64,000 nucleotides of DNA, taken from positions 1 through 64,000 of the forward strand of contig DASZSV010000041.1 of assembly GCA_035548495.1 (NCBI GenBank), written 5' to 3'. Position 1 is the stretch's first letter. Every line of letters starts with the position of its first letter. The DNA comes from CAILZL01 sp035548495. Its GTDB lineage: Bacteria > Pseudomonadota > Gammaproteobacteria > Steroidobacterales > Steroidobacteraceae. The notes below the pieces were generated by a model, which saw only the letters and a program-made list of their open reading frames with translations, did no database searches and was not told the DNA's origin. Shown in pieces: positions 52,583 through 61,341 of this stretch. The position numbers and the translations under genes were made by a program.

Positions 52583-52942
52583 CTAATTACCATATATTGG
52601 TGTCTTTGTATTTACCATTTTTATAACATTGCCCTCACCTGTGAGAGCGCTAAGCTTGTATAGTGAATATTCAGATACTACCACCTGATCGAGGTTCGGC
52701 ACATTACTTGGATTGAGTTGAGGGTTCGCTGTAGCAAGACTGCTAGCTGCCTCATGTTCTCCAAAGTGGACAAAAATGCCAGGCCGGGGGAATCGGGGAA
52801 AACTGTACTTGACCGCAATTATGCACTGTTTGCTGCAGCCGTCGTACTCGAGCAAATAGTGCCGGGCCGGGGTCTCGAGGTCAACTTGACTGATTAAGAT
52901 TGAGGAAGTAGCGTTTGATACTTTCACGCAACGTAGATTCAT
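52583..52942 (-). CDS. Small protein of unknown function, accessory segment (weaker)
   Basis: The frame is up to 122 residues, from TTG 52951 or ATG 52942 (119 residues). It has no Shine-Dalgarno and a stop only 13 codons upstream. It contains PARHYLLEYDGCSKQCIIAV and FPRPGIFVHFGEHEAA, followed by a low-complexity N/P stretch. It has no signal peptide or known motif. It lies 25 bp upstream of the 94-residue gene in the same direction, so the two may be a pair or the remains of a larger gene. Confidence 0.45.
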   Translation of the reverse strand: MNLRCVKVSNATSSILISQVDLETPARHYLLEYDGCSKQCIIAVKYSFPRFPRPGIFVHFGEHEAASSLATANPQLNPSNVPNLDQVVVSEYSLYKLSALTGEGNVIKMVNTKTPIYGN

Positions 52943-53036
52943 CACGATCAAAAACGATGTGCAACTGCGCCGACGCTGGCGATTCTGTCAATACTGCATT
53001 GTTGTGCTACTCAGATCATCGGCACCAGTGATTGCG

Positions 53037-53101
53037 CAATCCTGAAAAATGGTATCTGCCGCGCATTGACCGTATATGGGTACCGTTGATTTGAACGATC
53101 A
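53037..53101 (+). repeat. 65-bp direct repeat, right copy (displaced lepB 3' end)
   Basis: A copy of 50734-50798 with one mismatch. It is not preceded by the rest of lepB. It lies 21 bp from the end of fliK, which suggests that lepB and fliK originally lay tail to tail. Confidence 0.95.
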
Positions 53102-53122
53102 CCCATCGCGGACACCCAATGT

Positions 53123-54274
53123 TCATGCGTAAGTATCCAGCAAACCAACCTTCAATACTTGCTGTGTAGTGGTAACTTCACCGCTCATGTCCACCATGCC
53201 GGATGAAACCGTTGGTGACGGTGCGGTATAAGCAGGTTGCTGCTGTGAGTGTTGTCCGAATACACCGGCATCCATCAGCGACATGCCCTGCGATGCAAAC
53301 AGTTCACGCAGACGCGGCAATGACTGTTCCAGTGCCGTGCGTGTATCGGGATGATCTGCGGTAAACCACACACTGGCCTGATTGTGATTGACATCAATCT
53401 TCACCTGCACCGGCCCGAGATTATCCGGTGTCAGTTGCAATGATGCTGATTGCACTTTGTGCGACACCATCAGACTCAAGCGATTGCCGACTTCAGCCGC
53501 CCATTCATGCGTACCGACATTTGAATGAATCTGGTATTGCGCCACTGGCGCCGCATTGTTCGCCGCGGATGCCGTCTGCATACTTGTCATCGGTTGCAGT
53601 GCGTTGATGGTTTGATCTGCATCGCCACCATGATGTGCGGTATCCTTGCCCTTGTCTGCCATTGCCAGCAAAGCGCCATCCACCGTTGACGCATCCTGTT
53701 TCAGCACTGCAGCAGACTGCCCATTCTGATCACCATTTGCGTGGAGAAGAAAATCCGGCGCCGGTGCAGATGATTTATCCGCACCTCCATCATTCTTGTC
53801 ATCGTTCAATTTCTTCAGTGTCTGCGCAAGCACGGCATTGGTGGCGGCACTATTCGCCATGCCGTTAGCCGGAGCAAGCGCAGCGACTGCATTGTCTGCA
53901 TTGTCTGAAGATGCCGTGTTCGCAGTGGCGATTGCTGGCGCTGCAACCTGCACACCTGGCATGGCCAGCGGCGTCAGCAACCACTGCGGCGCAGTGGCAG
54001 CGTTGGTGGCATCTGCATCTGCATCGGCTTTCTGATCATCCTTGCCGGTGGATGCTGGCTGCTTCACAGCAACACCATTGGCACTGGATGATGCGTTCGC
54101 ATCATTGCCAAGAAATATATTCAGCAGGTTGTTGAACTCGTTGTCGTCCGCTGCATCGGTGTTTGCATTCTGTGCATTGCCTGAACCTTGTGCCGCCGAA
54201 CCCTGTTGGGCAGCATTGGCATTCAGCGCCTTGGCAAGCACGTTGTTCACAGCAGGATTGGTGGCGGCAACCAT
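53123..54274 (-). CDS. fliK: Flagellar hook-length control protein
   Basis: The protein is 383 residues. The first ~240 residues are Ala/Asn/Asp-rich, low-complexity ruler sequence. The C-terminal Flg_hook domain has WAAEVGNRLSLMVSHKVQSA, LQLTPDNLGPVQVKIDVN and LRELFASQGMSLMDAGVF. FliK measures hook length and switches export specificity through FlhB. It is the last gene of the fliEFGHIJK series and is directly followed by the displaced lepB repeat. Confidence 0.93.
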   Translation of the reverse strand: MVAATNPAVNNVLAKALNANAAQQGSAAQGSGNAQNANTDAADDNEFNNLLNIFLGNDANASSSANGVAVKQPASTGKDDQKADADADATNAATAPQWLLTPLAMPGVQVAAPAIATANTASSDNADNAVAALAPANGMANSAATNAVLAQTLKKLNDDKNDGGADKSSAPAPDFLLHANGDQNGQSAAVLKQDASTVDGALLAMADKGKDTAHHGGDADQTINALQPMTSMQTASAANNAAPVAQYQIHSNVGTHEWAAEVGNRLSLMVSHKVQSASLQLTPDNLGPVQVKIDVNHNQASVWFTADHPDTRTALEQSLPRLRELFASQGMSLMDAGVFGQHSQQQPAYTAPSPTVSSGMVDMSGEVTTTQQVLKVGLLDTYA

Positions 54275-54292
54275 AATAGTGTCCTCGACTCG

Positions 54293-54736
54293 CTATTCAT
54301 GCATGCGCGCACGCGGACGTTGCGCACGCTCATCGGTTTCAATCTGTTCACGGCGCATCACTTCACGCTGTTCCTGCTGTTCCCAGTTCTCAATGACATG
54401 CGATAATGCCTTGGCTCGTTGCGCCGCTTCCTGCCAGCGTTTCAGTTGTGCATCACGATCTGCTCGTGCGCGCACAACAATGTCGCTCTGCTGTGCAATG
54501 GCCTCATTCAACCGCGACATGAACGCCTGATAATCCATCAATTCGCGTGCACCCATGCCCTGCCCGGCACGATGCGCAAAGCCCTTGGTGTAATCGTCCC
54601 GATAACCGGTCAGTTCATTCAGCTTTTCCTCGCAGCCGTTCAGCAAGCGTTCCGATGCGGCAAGATGTTCTGCAAGCCGGCGCTCGGTGTCATCAACCAC
54701 TTTCTGTACAGGCTCGAGCCGGTCACTGCGTCTCAT
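54293..54736 (-). CDS. fliJ: Flagellar export chaperone FliJ
   Basis: The 147-residue protein is charged and almost entirely coiled coil (RSDRLEPVQKVVDDTERRLAEH onwards), as expected for FliJ. FliJ sits in the FliI hexamer and links it to the export gate. Sequence conservation is low, so the call rests on helix pattern, length and position between fliI and fliK. Confidence 0.88.
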   Translation of the reverse strand: MRRSDRLEPVQKVVDDTERRLAEHLAASERLLNGCEEKLNELTGYRDDYTKGFAHRAGQGMGARELMDYQAFMSRLNEAIAQQSDIVVRARADRDAQLKRWQEAAQRAKALSHVIENWEQQEQREVMRREQIETDERAQRPRARMHE

Positions 54737-54755
54737 GGCTTCTCATCAAGATTCA

Positions 54756-56108
54756 TTACGGTTGCAACAATGCCTTCAGTTGCGCCACGCTGCCGTGATA
54801 GTCCACACGTTCCTGAATATCCTGTTGCATGAATTGCTGCATGCGCGGCCACAGGTTGATCGCCGCATCCACACGCGGATCGCTGCCGCGTTGATATGCG
54901 CCAATGGAAATCAGATCACGGTTCTGCTGATAGATGGAAAGCGCCTGGCGGAAATCACGTGCCAGATTGCGTTGTGATTCAGGAACGATCTCATGCATCA
55001 CGCGGCTGATGGAGGCTTCCACATCAATGGCGGGATAATGTCCCGATTCGGCAATGCGTCGCGACAACACAATATGTCCATCCAGAATGGCGCGCGCGGA
55101 ATCGGCAATGGGATCCTGCTGATCATCGCCTTCTGTCAAAACAGTATAGAACGCAGTAATGGAACCCTTGCCCTGCGCGCCGTTGCCCGCGCGTTCAACC
55201 AATGACGGCAATCGCGCAAACACCGAAGGCGGATATCCCTTGGTGGCCGGTGCTTCGCCGATGGCCAGACCGATTTCACGCTGTGCCTGTGCAAAGCGCG
55301 TCAGTGAATCCATGATCAACAACACACTCTTGCCTTGATCGCGAAAGTATTCGGCAATCGCAGTGGACAGCCATGCGCCGTGCATGCGCATCAACGGCGG
55401 ATTGTCCGCGGGAGTTGCAACCACCACCGCGCGTTTGCGATGTTGCGGACCAAGAATGCGTTCAACAAATTCTTTCACCTCACGACCGCGTTCACCAATC
55501 AGGCCAACCACAATGACATCGGCGCTGGTGTAACGCGCCATCATGCCCAGCAGCACACTCTTGCCCACGCCGCTGCCGGCAAACAAGCCAATGCGTTGTC
55601 CCTGTCCCACAGTGAGCAATGAATTGATGGTGCGCACACCGACATCCAGTGGTGTTGAGATGGGGCGGCGTGACAACGGATTGATGGGCACACCGGTCAA
55701 GCGCGTCACTTCACTGCATTTCAACGGACCGAGATTATCCAGTGGTTGACCTGCGCCATCGACAATGCGCCCGAGCATTTCAGGACCAACAGGAATGGTG
55801 CCTGCAGCCTGCGTGGGAATTACGCGCGCATTGGGCTTTACGCCGTGAATGTCACCGGTGGGCATCAGGAATAAACGATCACCTGCAAAGCCAACCACTT
55901 CTGCTTCAACACGCACGCCATCACCGGTAACCACTTCACAACGATCACCGACTGCGGCCTGACAACCGGTGGCTTCCAGCGTCATGCCAATCATGCGCGT
56001 CAAACAGCCTTCAACCGGAACCGCCGGTGTCAATGCCACATTCGCGGCCTGCTGCGCCAGATATTTCGCCCAGACACCAGCGCGTTGTGTTGCCAATGCA
56101 TTCATCAT
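54756..56108 (-). CDS. fliI: Flagellum-specific ATPase
   Basis: The product is 450 residues. Walker A is GLFAGSGVGKSVLLGMM, Walker B is SVLLIMDSLTRFAQAQREIG, and GLIGERGREVKEFVE and EAPATKGYPPSVFARLP are typical of FliI. It energises type III export of flagellar parts. Its start overlaps the fliH stop (ATGA). Confidence 0.97.
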   Translation of the reverse strand: MMNALATQRAGVWAKYLAQQAANVALTPAVPVEGCLTRMIGMTLEATGCQAAVGDRCEVVTGDGVRVEAEVVGFAGDRLFLMPTGDIHGVKPNARVIPTQAAGTIPVGPEMLGRIVDGAGQPLDNLGPLKCSEVTRLTGVPINPLSRRPISTPLDVGVRTINSLLTVGQGQRIGLFAGSGVGKSVLLGMMARYTSADVIVVGLIGERGREVKEFVERILGPQHRKRAVVVATPADNPPLMRMHGAWLSTAIAEYFRDQGKSVLLIMDSLTRFAQAQREIGLAIGEAPATKGYPPSVFARLPSLVERAGNGAQGKGSITAFYTVLTEGDDQQDPIADSARAILDGHIVLSRRIAESGHYPAIDVEASISRVMHEIVPESQRNLARDFRQALSIYQQNRDLISIGAYQRGSDPRVDAAINLWPRMQQFMQQDIQERVDYHGSVAQLKALLQP

Positions 56109-56761
56109 CCACCCTTGCCATCATCGCGCATGCCTGCATCACGATCATCACCCATCAAGTGTGCAAACACTGCGGCCAGCCGCGTTTCAAGACGCGCATC
56201 AATCTGTGAAGTATCTGTGGTCACACGACAACCGCCGCGCGACATCACCGGATCTTCAATGATGCTCCACGCACGTTCACTCTGCGGTTCAGCAAGACGT
56301 TCACGGATCAGGCGCGCATCTTCGGGATGCAGATGCACGCGTACATTGCGTTGTGCCAGCGGCAACAGGCCCACCGTGTCGCGCACCACTGCAATCACCT
56401 GTGCAGGATCAATGCGCAGTTCACGCCGCACCACCTGTTTGGCGATGGCAAATACAAGTGACACCAGTTGTGTTTCGACTTCACGATCCAGTTGTTGCAG
56501 TGGTTTGGCCAGCGCGTTGAGAATGGCTTCGATGCTCGTCACCTGTTCCATGCGTTTGCGCGCTTCCTGTTCACCTGCCTTGCGGCCCGCTTCCAGTCCT
56601 TTTGCATAGGCCTCATCCCATGCCGCACGTTCCACATCTTCAAGTTCAGCCAGCGTGGGTTTGTTGCGCCGGTTGGCGCGCGGCCCCGACACTGATGGCG
56701 GATTCCATGACGCCGGATCGGTGTTCTCATCAACAGTCTGTGCAGATTTGATGACGCCCAT
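56105..56761 (-). CDS. fliH: Flagellar assembly protein FliH
   Basis: The product is 218 residues. A polar N-terminus leads to a GxxxG-like helix (AWDEAYAKGLEAGRKAGEQEA) and a C-terminal domain (LVFAIAKQVVRRELRIDPAQ, RNVRVHLHPEDARLIRERL). It regulates FliI and targets it to the export gate. It ends with a His/Asp-rich tail and overlaps fliI by 4 bp. Confidence 0.94.
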   Translation of the reverse strand: MGVIKSAQTVDENTDPASWNPPSVSGPRANRRNKPTLAELEDVERAAWDEAYAKGLEAGRKAGEQEARKRMEQVTSIEAILNALAKPLQQLDREVETQLVSLVFAIAKQVVRRELRIDPAQVIAVVRDTVGLLPLAQRNVRVHLHPEDARLIRERLAEPQSERAWSIIEDPVMSRGGCRVTTDTSQIDARLETRLAAVFAHLMGDDRDAGMRDDGKGG

Positions 56762-56783
56762 GATGTCTCAGTCAATGATGTTG

Positions 56784-57806
56784 TCAGACGTATTGTTCTG
56801 CACTGCTGCCGCCACCCAGTGCGATGGTACCGGCTTCGGCCAGCTTGCGGGCAACACCAAGAATTTCCTTCTGCGCGGCTTCCACATCACTGAGCCTGAC
56901 GGGTCCCTTGGCTTCAAGGTCTTCACGCATGGATTCAGCGGCACGCTGCGACATGTTGCTGAATATTTTTTCGCGCAATGCCGGTTCGCAGCCTTTTAAT
57001 GCCAGCAGCAGACGATCCGATGGCACCGTGCGCAGCAATTCCTGCATGCCGCGATCATCAATGTCGATGAGATTGTCGAACACGAACATCATGTCCTGAA
57101 TGCGTTCGCTCAATTGTTCATCGGTCTTGCGCACCAGCTCGATGATGGCCGCCTGCCTGCTGCCTTCAACAAAGTTCATGATGTTGGCGGCAATCTTTGC
57201 GCCGCCCAGCGCAGTGGATTTTCCGGTGCTGGTATTGCCGGCAAATTGTTTCTCCAGCACTTCATCCAGTTCGCTCAAAGCCGCAGGCTGGATGCCATCC
57301 ATGGTGGCAATGCGCATGATCACATCGGCACGCATGTTTTCCGGCAGCATCGACAGCACTTCGGCAGATTGATCGGCATCCAGATAGGCAAGCACGATGG
57401 CAATGATCTGCGGATGTTCAAGACGGATCATTTCTGCAACGGCACGTGCATCCATCCACTTCAATGCTTCAAGTCCCTTGCTGTTGCGTCCCAGCAGAAT
57501 GCGATCAATGAGGTTGGACGCCTTGTCTTCACCGAGTGCATTGACCAGCACTTTGCGCACATATTCATCGGCGCCAATGCCCAGCGATGTCTGGTTATCA
57601 AGTTCAGTGGTGAAGCCGCTGAAGATGGTCATCACTTCTTCACGCGAGATGTTCTGCATCTGCGCCATGGCGGAACCGATCTTCTGCACATCCTTTGCGC
57701 CCATGTGCTTGAGCACCTGCGCAGCTTCAGATTCGCCCAGTGTCATCAACAGAATCGCCGCACGCTCAGCGCCCGTGCGCCGTTGTTTGGCTGCATCCTT
57801 ATTCAT
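56784..57806 (-). CDS. fliG: Flagellar motor switch protein FliG
   Basis: The product is 340 residues. The N-terminal domain binds FliF (RRTGAERAAILLMTLGESEA), the middle part has EHPQIIAIVLAYLDADQSAEVL, and the C-terminal torque domain carries the charged helix DRLLLALKGCEPALREKIFS. It transmits stator force to the rotor and sets rotation direction. It overlaps fliF by 8 bp. Confidence 0.97.
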   Translation of the reverse strand: MNKDAAKQRRTGAERAAILLMTLGESEAAQVLKHMGAKDVQKIGSAMAQMQNISREEVMTIFSGFTTELDNQTSLGIGADEYVRKVLVNALGEDKASNLIDRILLGRNSKGLEALKWMDARAVAEMIRLEHPQIIAIVLAYLDADQSAEVLSMLPENMRADVIMRIATMDGIQPAALSELDEVLEKQFAGNTSTGKSTALGGAKIAANIMNFVEGSRQAAIIELVRKTDEQLSERIQDMMFVFDNLIDIDDRGMQELLRTVPSDRLLLALKGCEPALREKIFSNMSQRAAESMREDLEAKGPVRLSDVEAAQKEILGVARKLAEAGTIALGGGSSAEQYV

Positions 57807-59475
57807 TGTCGGACACCCATGTCTTTACAACCTGTGCGACACGGCGTGGATCCTGTGCAACCACGGTACGTGCATTCGCCACTTGCTGTTCATAGCCCAT
57901 TGCGGCCGGTGATCCCGGCGCGAAGTTGCTCGCCTGCTGTTGCGCAGGCGCAGGCAACTGCGGCGGCGCCGTCATGTTGTTCAATGCTGCCATGGCGCTG
58001 CGGATCAGCGGACGCAACACGGTGAAGATCAATACCAGCAAGGCGATCAATCCCAGCACCAGTCGCGCAACATCGCGAATCATGGGACGTTCCCACAGCG
58101 GCACGGTCTGCAAGTCTGCCGGTTGTTGTGCAGCCGGATGATGGAATGGCGAGTTGATGACATTCACCACATCACCACGTGTTTCATCAAAGCCGACTGC
58201 ATCACGGACCAGCTTGGTCATGCTGTCGAGTTGTTCCGGTGTAAACGGCTTGTCAACCTCTTCTCCCTTGTCATCGGTGGTATGCAGATTGTCCACCAGC
58301 ACACCCACGGTGATGCGCTTGATGCGTCCCGGCAATTGTCTGGTGTAGGCCAGCTTGCGGTCGATTTCATAGTTGCGCGTGCTTTGCTTGCTGGTGCTGG
58401 TATTGGTGTTGTTGTCCGTAACGGTTTGTGCAGCAGCAATCTGCGTCGTTGCATTGCCATTGGCAGCATTACCATTGGCTGCGTTGCCGTTGCTGATGTT
58501 GGTTGCTGCATTCGGTGCCGCTGCAACGCCGCCTGCGGGCGGCTGATTGGTCAATGCACCCGGCACACCTTGCACACCGCCGCCATTGCGATTGTCTTCT
58601 TCCGAGGTTTGTTCACTGCGCACTACCTGTCCTTGTGGATTGAATTGCTCATTGCTTTCCTCGGTCATTTGCATTTCAACTTCGGCCGTCACCTGTGCGC
58701 GCACATTGCCTGAACCCACCAGCGGCGCCAGCAAGTCTTCAATGCGTTGTGTATAGATGTCTTCGATGTGATGTGCGAATTCATACTGCTTGTCGCTCAT
58801 CGCGAATTCGTCATTGCCTTCCGGCGATGACAGCAGCCTGCCCTTCTGATCAACCACCGTTACATGATCAGCATCAAGACCGGGCACACTGGATGCTACG
58901 AGATTGATGATGGCAGTCACTTGTCCGGGCTCAAGATTGCGTCCTGCTTTCAACTGTACAAACACCGATGCGCTGGGTGTCTTTCTGTCGCGGATGAACG
59001 CCGACTGTTCGGGAATGGCAAGATGCACACGCGCACCTTCCACCGGTTGCAGATTGGCAATGGTTCTGGCCAGTTCGATTTCCTGCGCATATTGATATCT
59101 TGCGTTCTCCATCAACTGGCTGGTACCAAATCCATTGTCCTTGGTGATGGATGCAAAGCCGCCGCTGCTGGGCAGTCCTTCGCCTGCGAGTTTCAATCGT
59201 GCTTCATTGATGCGATTGGCAGGCACACTGATGGAACCGCTGGTGGTGTCGGTTTTGTATGGAATACCGGCGGAGTCCAGCGAACTCACTACCTGCGCAA
59301 TTTGTTCGTTGTCAACCTTGCTCATCAACAGTGTGTAACTGGGTTCCTGCGACCACAGTACCACAACAACACCAATGGCCACTGCTGCCGCGATTCCGAC
59401 AAGCAGCAGCAACGGTTTCAGACCGCTCATGTTCTGCGACGGGGGCAATGCAAGTGAAGTGGCTTCTGCACTCAT
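57799..59475 (-). CDS. fliF: Flagellar MS-ring protein FliF
   Basis: The product is 558 residues with two membrane helices (LLLVGIAAAVAIGVVVVL and LVLGLIALLVLIFTVL) enclosing periplasmic ring domains (PSYTLLMSKVDNEQIAQVV, RVHLAIPEQSAFIRDRKTPS). A Gly/Asn-rich linker with NGNAANGNAANGNA repeats lies near residues 300-345. The C-terminal FliG-binding tail ends PRRVAQVVKTWVSDNE. GGAG precedes the ATG. Confidence 0.97.
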   Translation of the reverse strand: MSAEATSLALPPSQNMSGLKPLLLLVGIAAAVAIGVVVVLWSQEPSYTLLMSKVDNEQIAQVVSSLDSAGIPYKTDTTSGSISVPANRINEARLKLAGEGLPSSGGFASITKDNGFGTSQLMENARYQYAQEIELARTIANLQPVEGARVHLAIPEQSAFIRDRKTPSASVFVQLKAGRNLEPGQVTAIINLVASSVPGLDADHVTVVDQKGRLLSSPEGNDEFAMSDKQYEFAHHIEDIYTQRIEDLLAPLVGSGNVRAQVTAEVEMQMTEESNEQFNPQGQVVRSEQTSEEDNRNGGGVQGVPGALTNQPPAGGVAAAPNAATNISNGNAANGNAANGNATTQIAAAQTVTDNNTNTSTSKQSTRNYEIDRKLAYTRQLPGRIKRITVGVLVDNLHTTDDKGEEVDKPFTPEQLDSMTKLVRDAVGFDETRGDVVNVINSPFHHPAAQQPADLQTVPLWERPMIRDVARLVLGLIALLVLIFTVLRPLIRSAMAALNNMTAPPQLPAPAQQQASNFAPGSPAAMGYEQQVANARTVVAQDPRRVAQVVKTWVSDNE

Positions 59476-59555
59476 TGTTTACTCCAATGCTGGATTCAAT
59501 CAATTAACTGACGGTTACAAACGACGGACACAACAAGTCAAGCAGATTGAAACCG

Positions 59556-59579
59556 GATTCCCGCTGTCGCGGAAATGAA
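59556..59579. repeat. REP-like hairpin repeat
   Basis: GGATTCCCGC-TGTC-GCGGAAATGA is a copy of the element at 17160 with one stem mismatch. It lies in the fliE-fliF gap, inside a probable operon. Confidence 0.6.
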
Positions 59580-59640
59580 GTTGCGGGACGCTGATAGCTC
59601 AATGCAGTCATGCTCATGTCTCGTGTTCAGGCAATGCAGA

Positions 59641-59985
59641 CTAGATTTGCATGTTCATGATTTCCTGATAGGCACTGACCATGCGATTACGCACTTCAGT
59701 TGCTGCACGGAACGACACGTTTGCTTTCTGCATCTCGATCATCACATCGGCAAGTTCCACACCGGGCGTGCCGCGCTGGAATGCAGTGACAAGACCATCT
59801 GCAGTTTGCTGCGACTGATTGACCGCATCCAGTCCGTTCTTCAATAAATCGGAAAACCTGCTGCCGGAAACCGGCTGCGTTGCCTGCGGTGTTGCGATGT
59901 CATCACGCAATGGCGCAGGCGCCCTGATCTGCGATTGCATCGAACGAATCTGCGCCAGCACGGAATTGATTTGCATGTTGCTCAT
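59641..59985 (-). CDS. fliE: Flagellar hook-basal body protein FliE
   Basis: The product is 114 residues, normal for FliE. The C-terminal signature LADVMIEMQKANVSFRAATE with VRNRMVSAYQEIMNMQI is clear. FliE joins the MS ring to the proximal rod. It begins 17 bp after the sigma-54 activator gene and is probably in the same transcript. Confidence 0.96.
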   Translation of the reverse strand: MSNMQINSVLAQIRSMQSQIRAPAPLRDDIATPQATQPVSGSRFSDLLKNGLDAVNQSQQTADGLVTAFQRGTPGVELADVMIEMQKANVSFRAATEVRNRMVSAYQEIMNMQI

Positions 59986-60002
59986 GATGTGTCATCCATC
60001 CT

Positions 60003-61085
60003 TCATGCCGCGGGCACATCAACACCGGCTTCACGCAAACGTGCCAGTTTGTAACGCAAGGTGCGCTGACTGATGCCGAGTTTCTCCGCGACTTCGCGGC
60101 GATTGCCCTTGCCAGCACGCAATGCATCAAGTATCAACACGCGTTCTGCCGTCTCCAGTGAATCAGCCAGTGGTGCAGCTTCCTTGCGAATGCTTTGCGC
60201 AGGCTGACCAGCATGCAGATCGGTTTCAAATTGAATGTGTTCCTTTTCAATCACCGGACCACCGGACAGAATCAACGCACGCTGCATCACATTGTCGAGT
60301 TCGCGCACATTGCCGGGCCATGGATATGTCAGCAGACAATGCGCGGCATCTGCGGAAATGGCGGGAATGCGCGCACCGGGTTTGCTGCGCAGATTGAGAA
60401 TGCGCATGGCCAGCGGCAGCACATCATCACGGCGTTCACGCAGTGGCGACAGCATCAGCGGAAACACATTGAGACGATAGTACAAGTCTTCACGAAAGCG
60501 TCCTGCGGCTACTTCGGCACGCAGTGAACGATTGGTGGTTGCCAGCACACGCACATCCAGTGCAATGGGATGACGCGAACCGATGCGCTCAACTTCACGC
60601 TCCTGCAATACACGCAACAACTTGGCCTGCAAACCCAGCGGCATCTCGGTCACTTCATCGAGCAACAACGTGCCGCAATTGGCCTGTTCAAACTTGCCGG
60701 CATGCGCAGCATGCGCGCCGGTGAAAGCGCCGCGTTCATAACCGAACAGCATGGCTTCCAGCATGTTTTCAGGAATCGCTGCGCAATTGATCGCGATAAA
60801 AGGCTGATCTGCACGCGGTGAATTGCAATGAATGAAACGCGCCAGCACTTCCTTGCCGGTGCCGGACTCACCACTCAACAGCACTGTGCATTCACTGGCG
60901 GCCACACGCCGCGCCAGTTCCACCATGCGACGCGACGCTTCAGCACAGGCAACCAGATCGTTGTACTCACGCAGCCAGGGTTGATCGCCTTGCCGCGGAT
61001 TGAGAATCTCCACGGGTGCAGTCATCAATTCCGAGATCACGCGATTCACTGCTTGCTGTTCGCTGACTTGGTTTTCGTTAATCAT
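60003..61085 (-). CDS. Sigma-54 activator, FleR/FlrC-like but lacking a receiver domain
   Basis: The product is 360 residues from ATG 61085. About 60 residues without a receiver fold precede the AAA+ domain: Walker A GESGTGKEVLARFIH, sigma-54 loop GAFTGA, Walker B GTLLLDEVTEMP and NVFPLMLSPLRERRDDVLPL. A Fis-type helix-turn-helix closes the protein (NRREVAEKLGISQRTLRYKL). FleR and FlrC normally carry an N-terminal receiver phosphorylated by FleS/FlrB. Here both receiver and kinase are absent from the locus. It lies between fleQ and fliE, exactly where fleSR would be, and has a good sigma-54 promoter. Confidence 0.9.
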   Translation of the reverse strand: MINENQVSEQQAVNRVISELMTAPVEILNPRQGDQPWLREYNDLVACAEASRRMVELARRVAASECTVLLSGESGTGKEVLARFIHCNSPRADQPFIAINCAAIPENMLEAMLFGYERGAFTGAHAAHAGKFEQANCGTLLLDEVTEMPLGLQAKLLRVLQEREVERIGSRHPIALDVRVLATTNRSLRAEVAAGRFREDLYYRLNVFPLMLSPLRERRDDVLPLAMRILNLRSKPGARIPAISADAAHCLLTYPWPGNVRELDNVMQRALILSGGPVIEKEHIQFETDLHAGQPAQSIRKEAAPLADSLETAERVLILDALRAGKGNRREVAEKLGISQRTLRYKLARLREAGVDVPAA

Positions 61086-61130
61086 GCTGATCACTCTGCT
61101 TTGACGTTTTGAACACTTGCGGAGTGAAGG

Positions 61131-61146
61131 AGCAAGTTCCATGCCC
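61131..61146 (-). promoter_or_regulatory. Sigma-54 (-24/-12) promoter for the activator-fliE operon
   Basis: On the minus strand GGGCAT-GGAAC-TTGCT matches the TGGCAC-N5-TTGCA consensus, with the invariant GG and GC exactly ten bases apart. The predicted start of transcription is about 35 nt upstream of the ATG. FleQ, encoded just upstream, is the natural activator. Confidence 0.75.
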
Positions 61147-61341
61147 TGACCGAATGACTTTCATGCCAGGCGGCATGAAGATGCCGGAGATTTGCGGAAG
61201 GTTTCACATTGCCGCCAGCCATGTGGACTCTGAACGCGACACAACAATGAAAACGAATGCATAAATGTGAACTGAATTCGCACTGCGGGCCGCATTGATC
61301 GCGGCCAACGGCAAGACGTTGCCGTTATTTTCAGGTGATCG

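Larger units (their letters stand above)
50799..53036. mobile_element. 2.2-kb accessory segment between direct repeats of the lepB 3' end
   Basis: The segment lies between two 65-bp direct repeats and interrupts the lepB-fliK junction. It contains a RAYT transposase gene and two small unrecognised genes. The part from about 52150 to 53036 is visibly poorer in GC than the rest of the window, with an A/T-rich stretch at 52180-52310. No integrase is present. The 3' flank of the RAYT (50803-50992) has no gene. Confidence 0.65.

Noticed and set aside
60035..60050. TGGCAC near TTTGC on the minus strand as a second sigma-54 promoter before fliE
   Set aside because: The spacing between GG and GC is far from ten bases.
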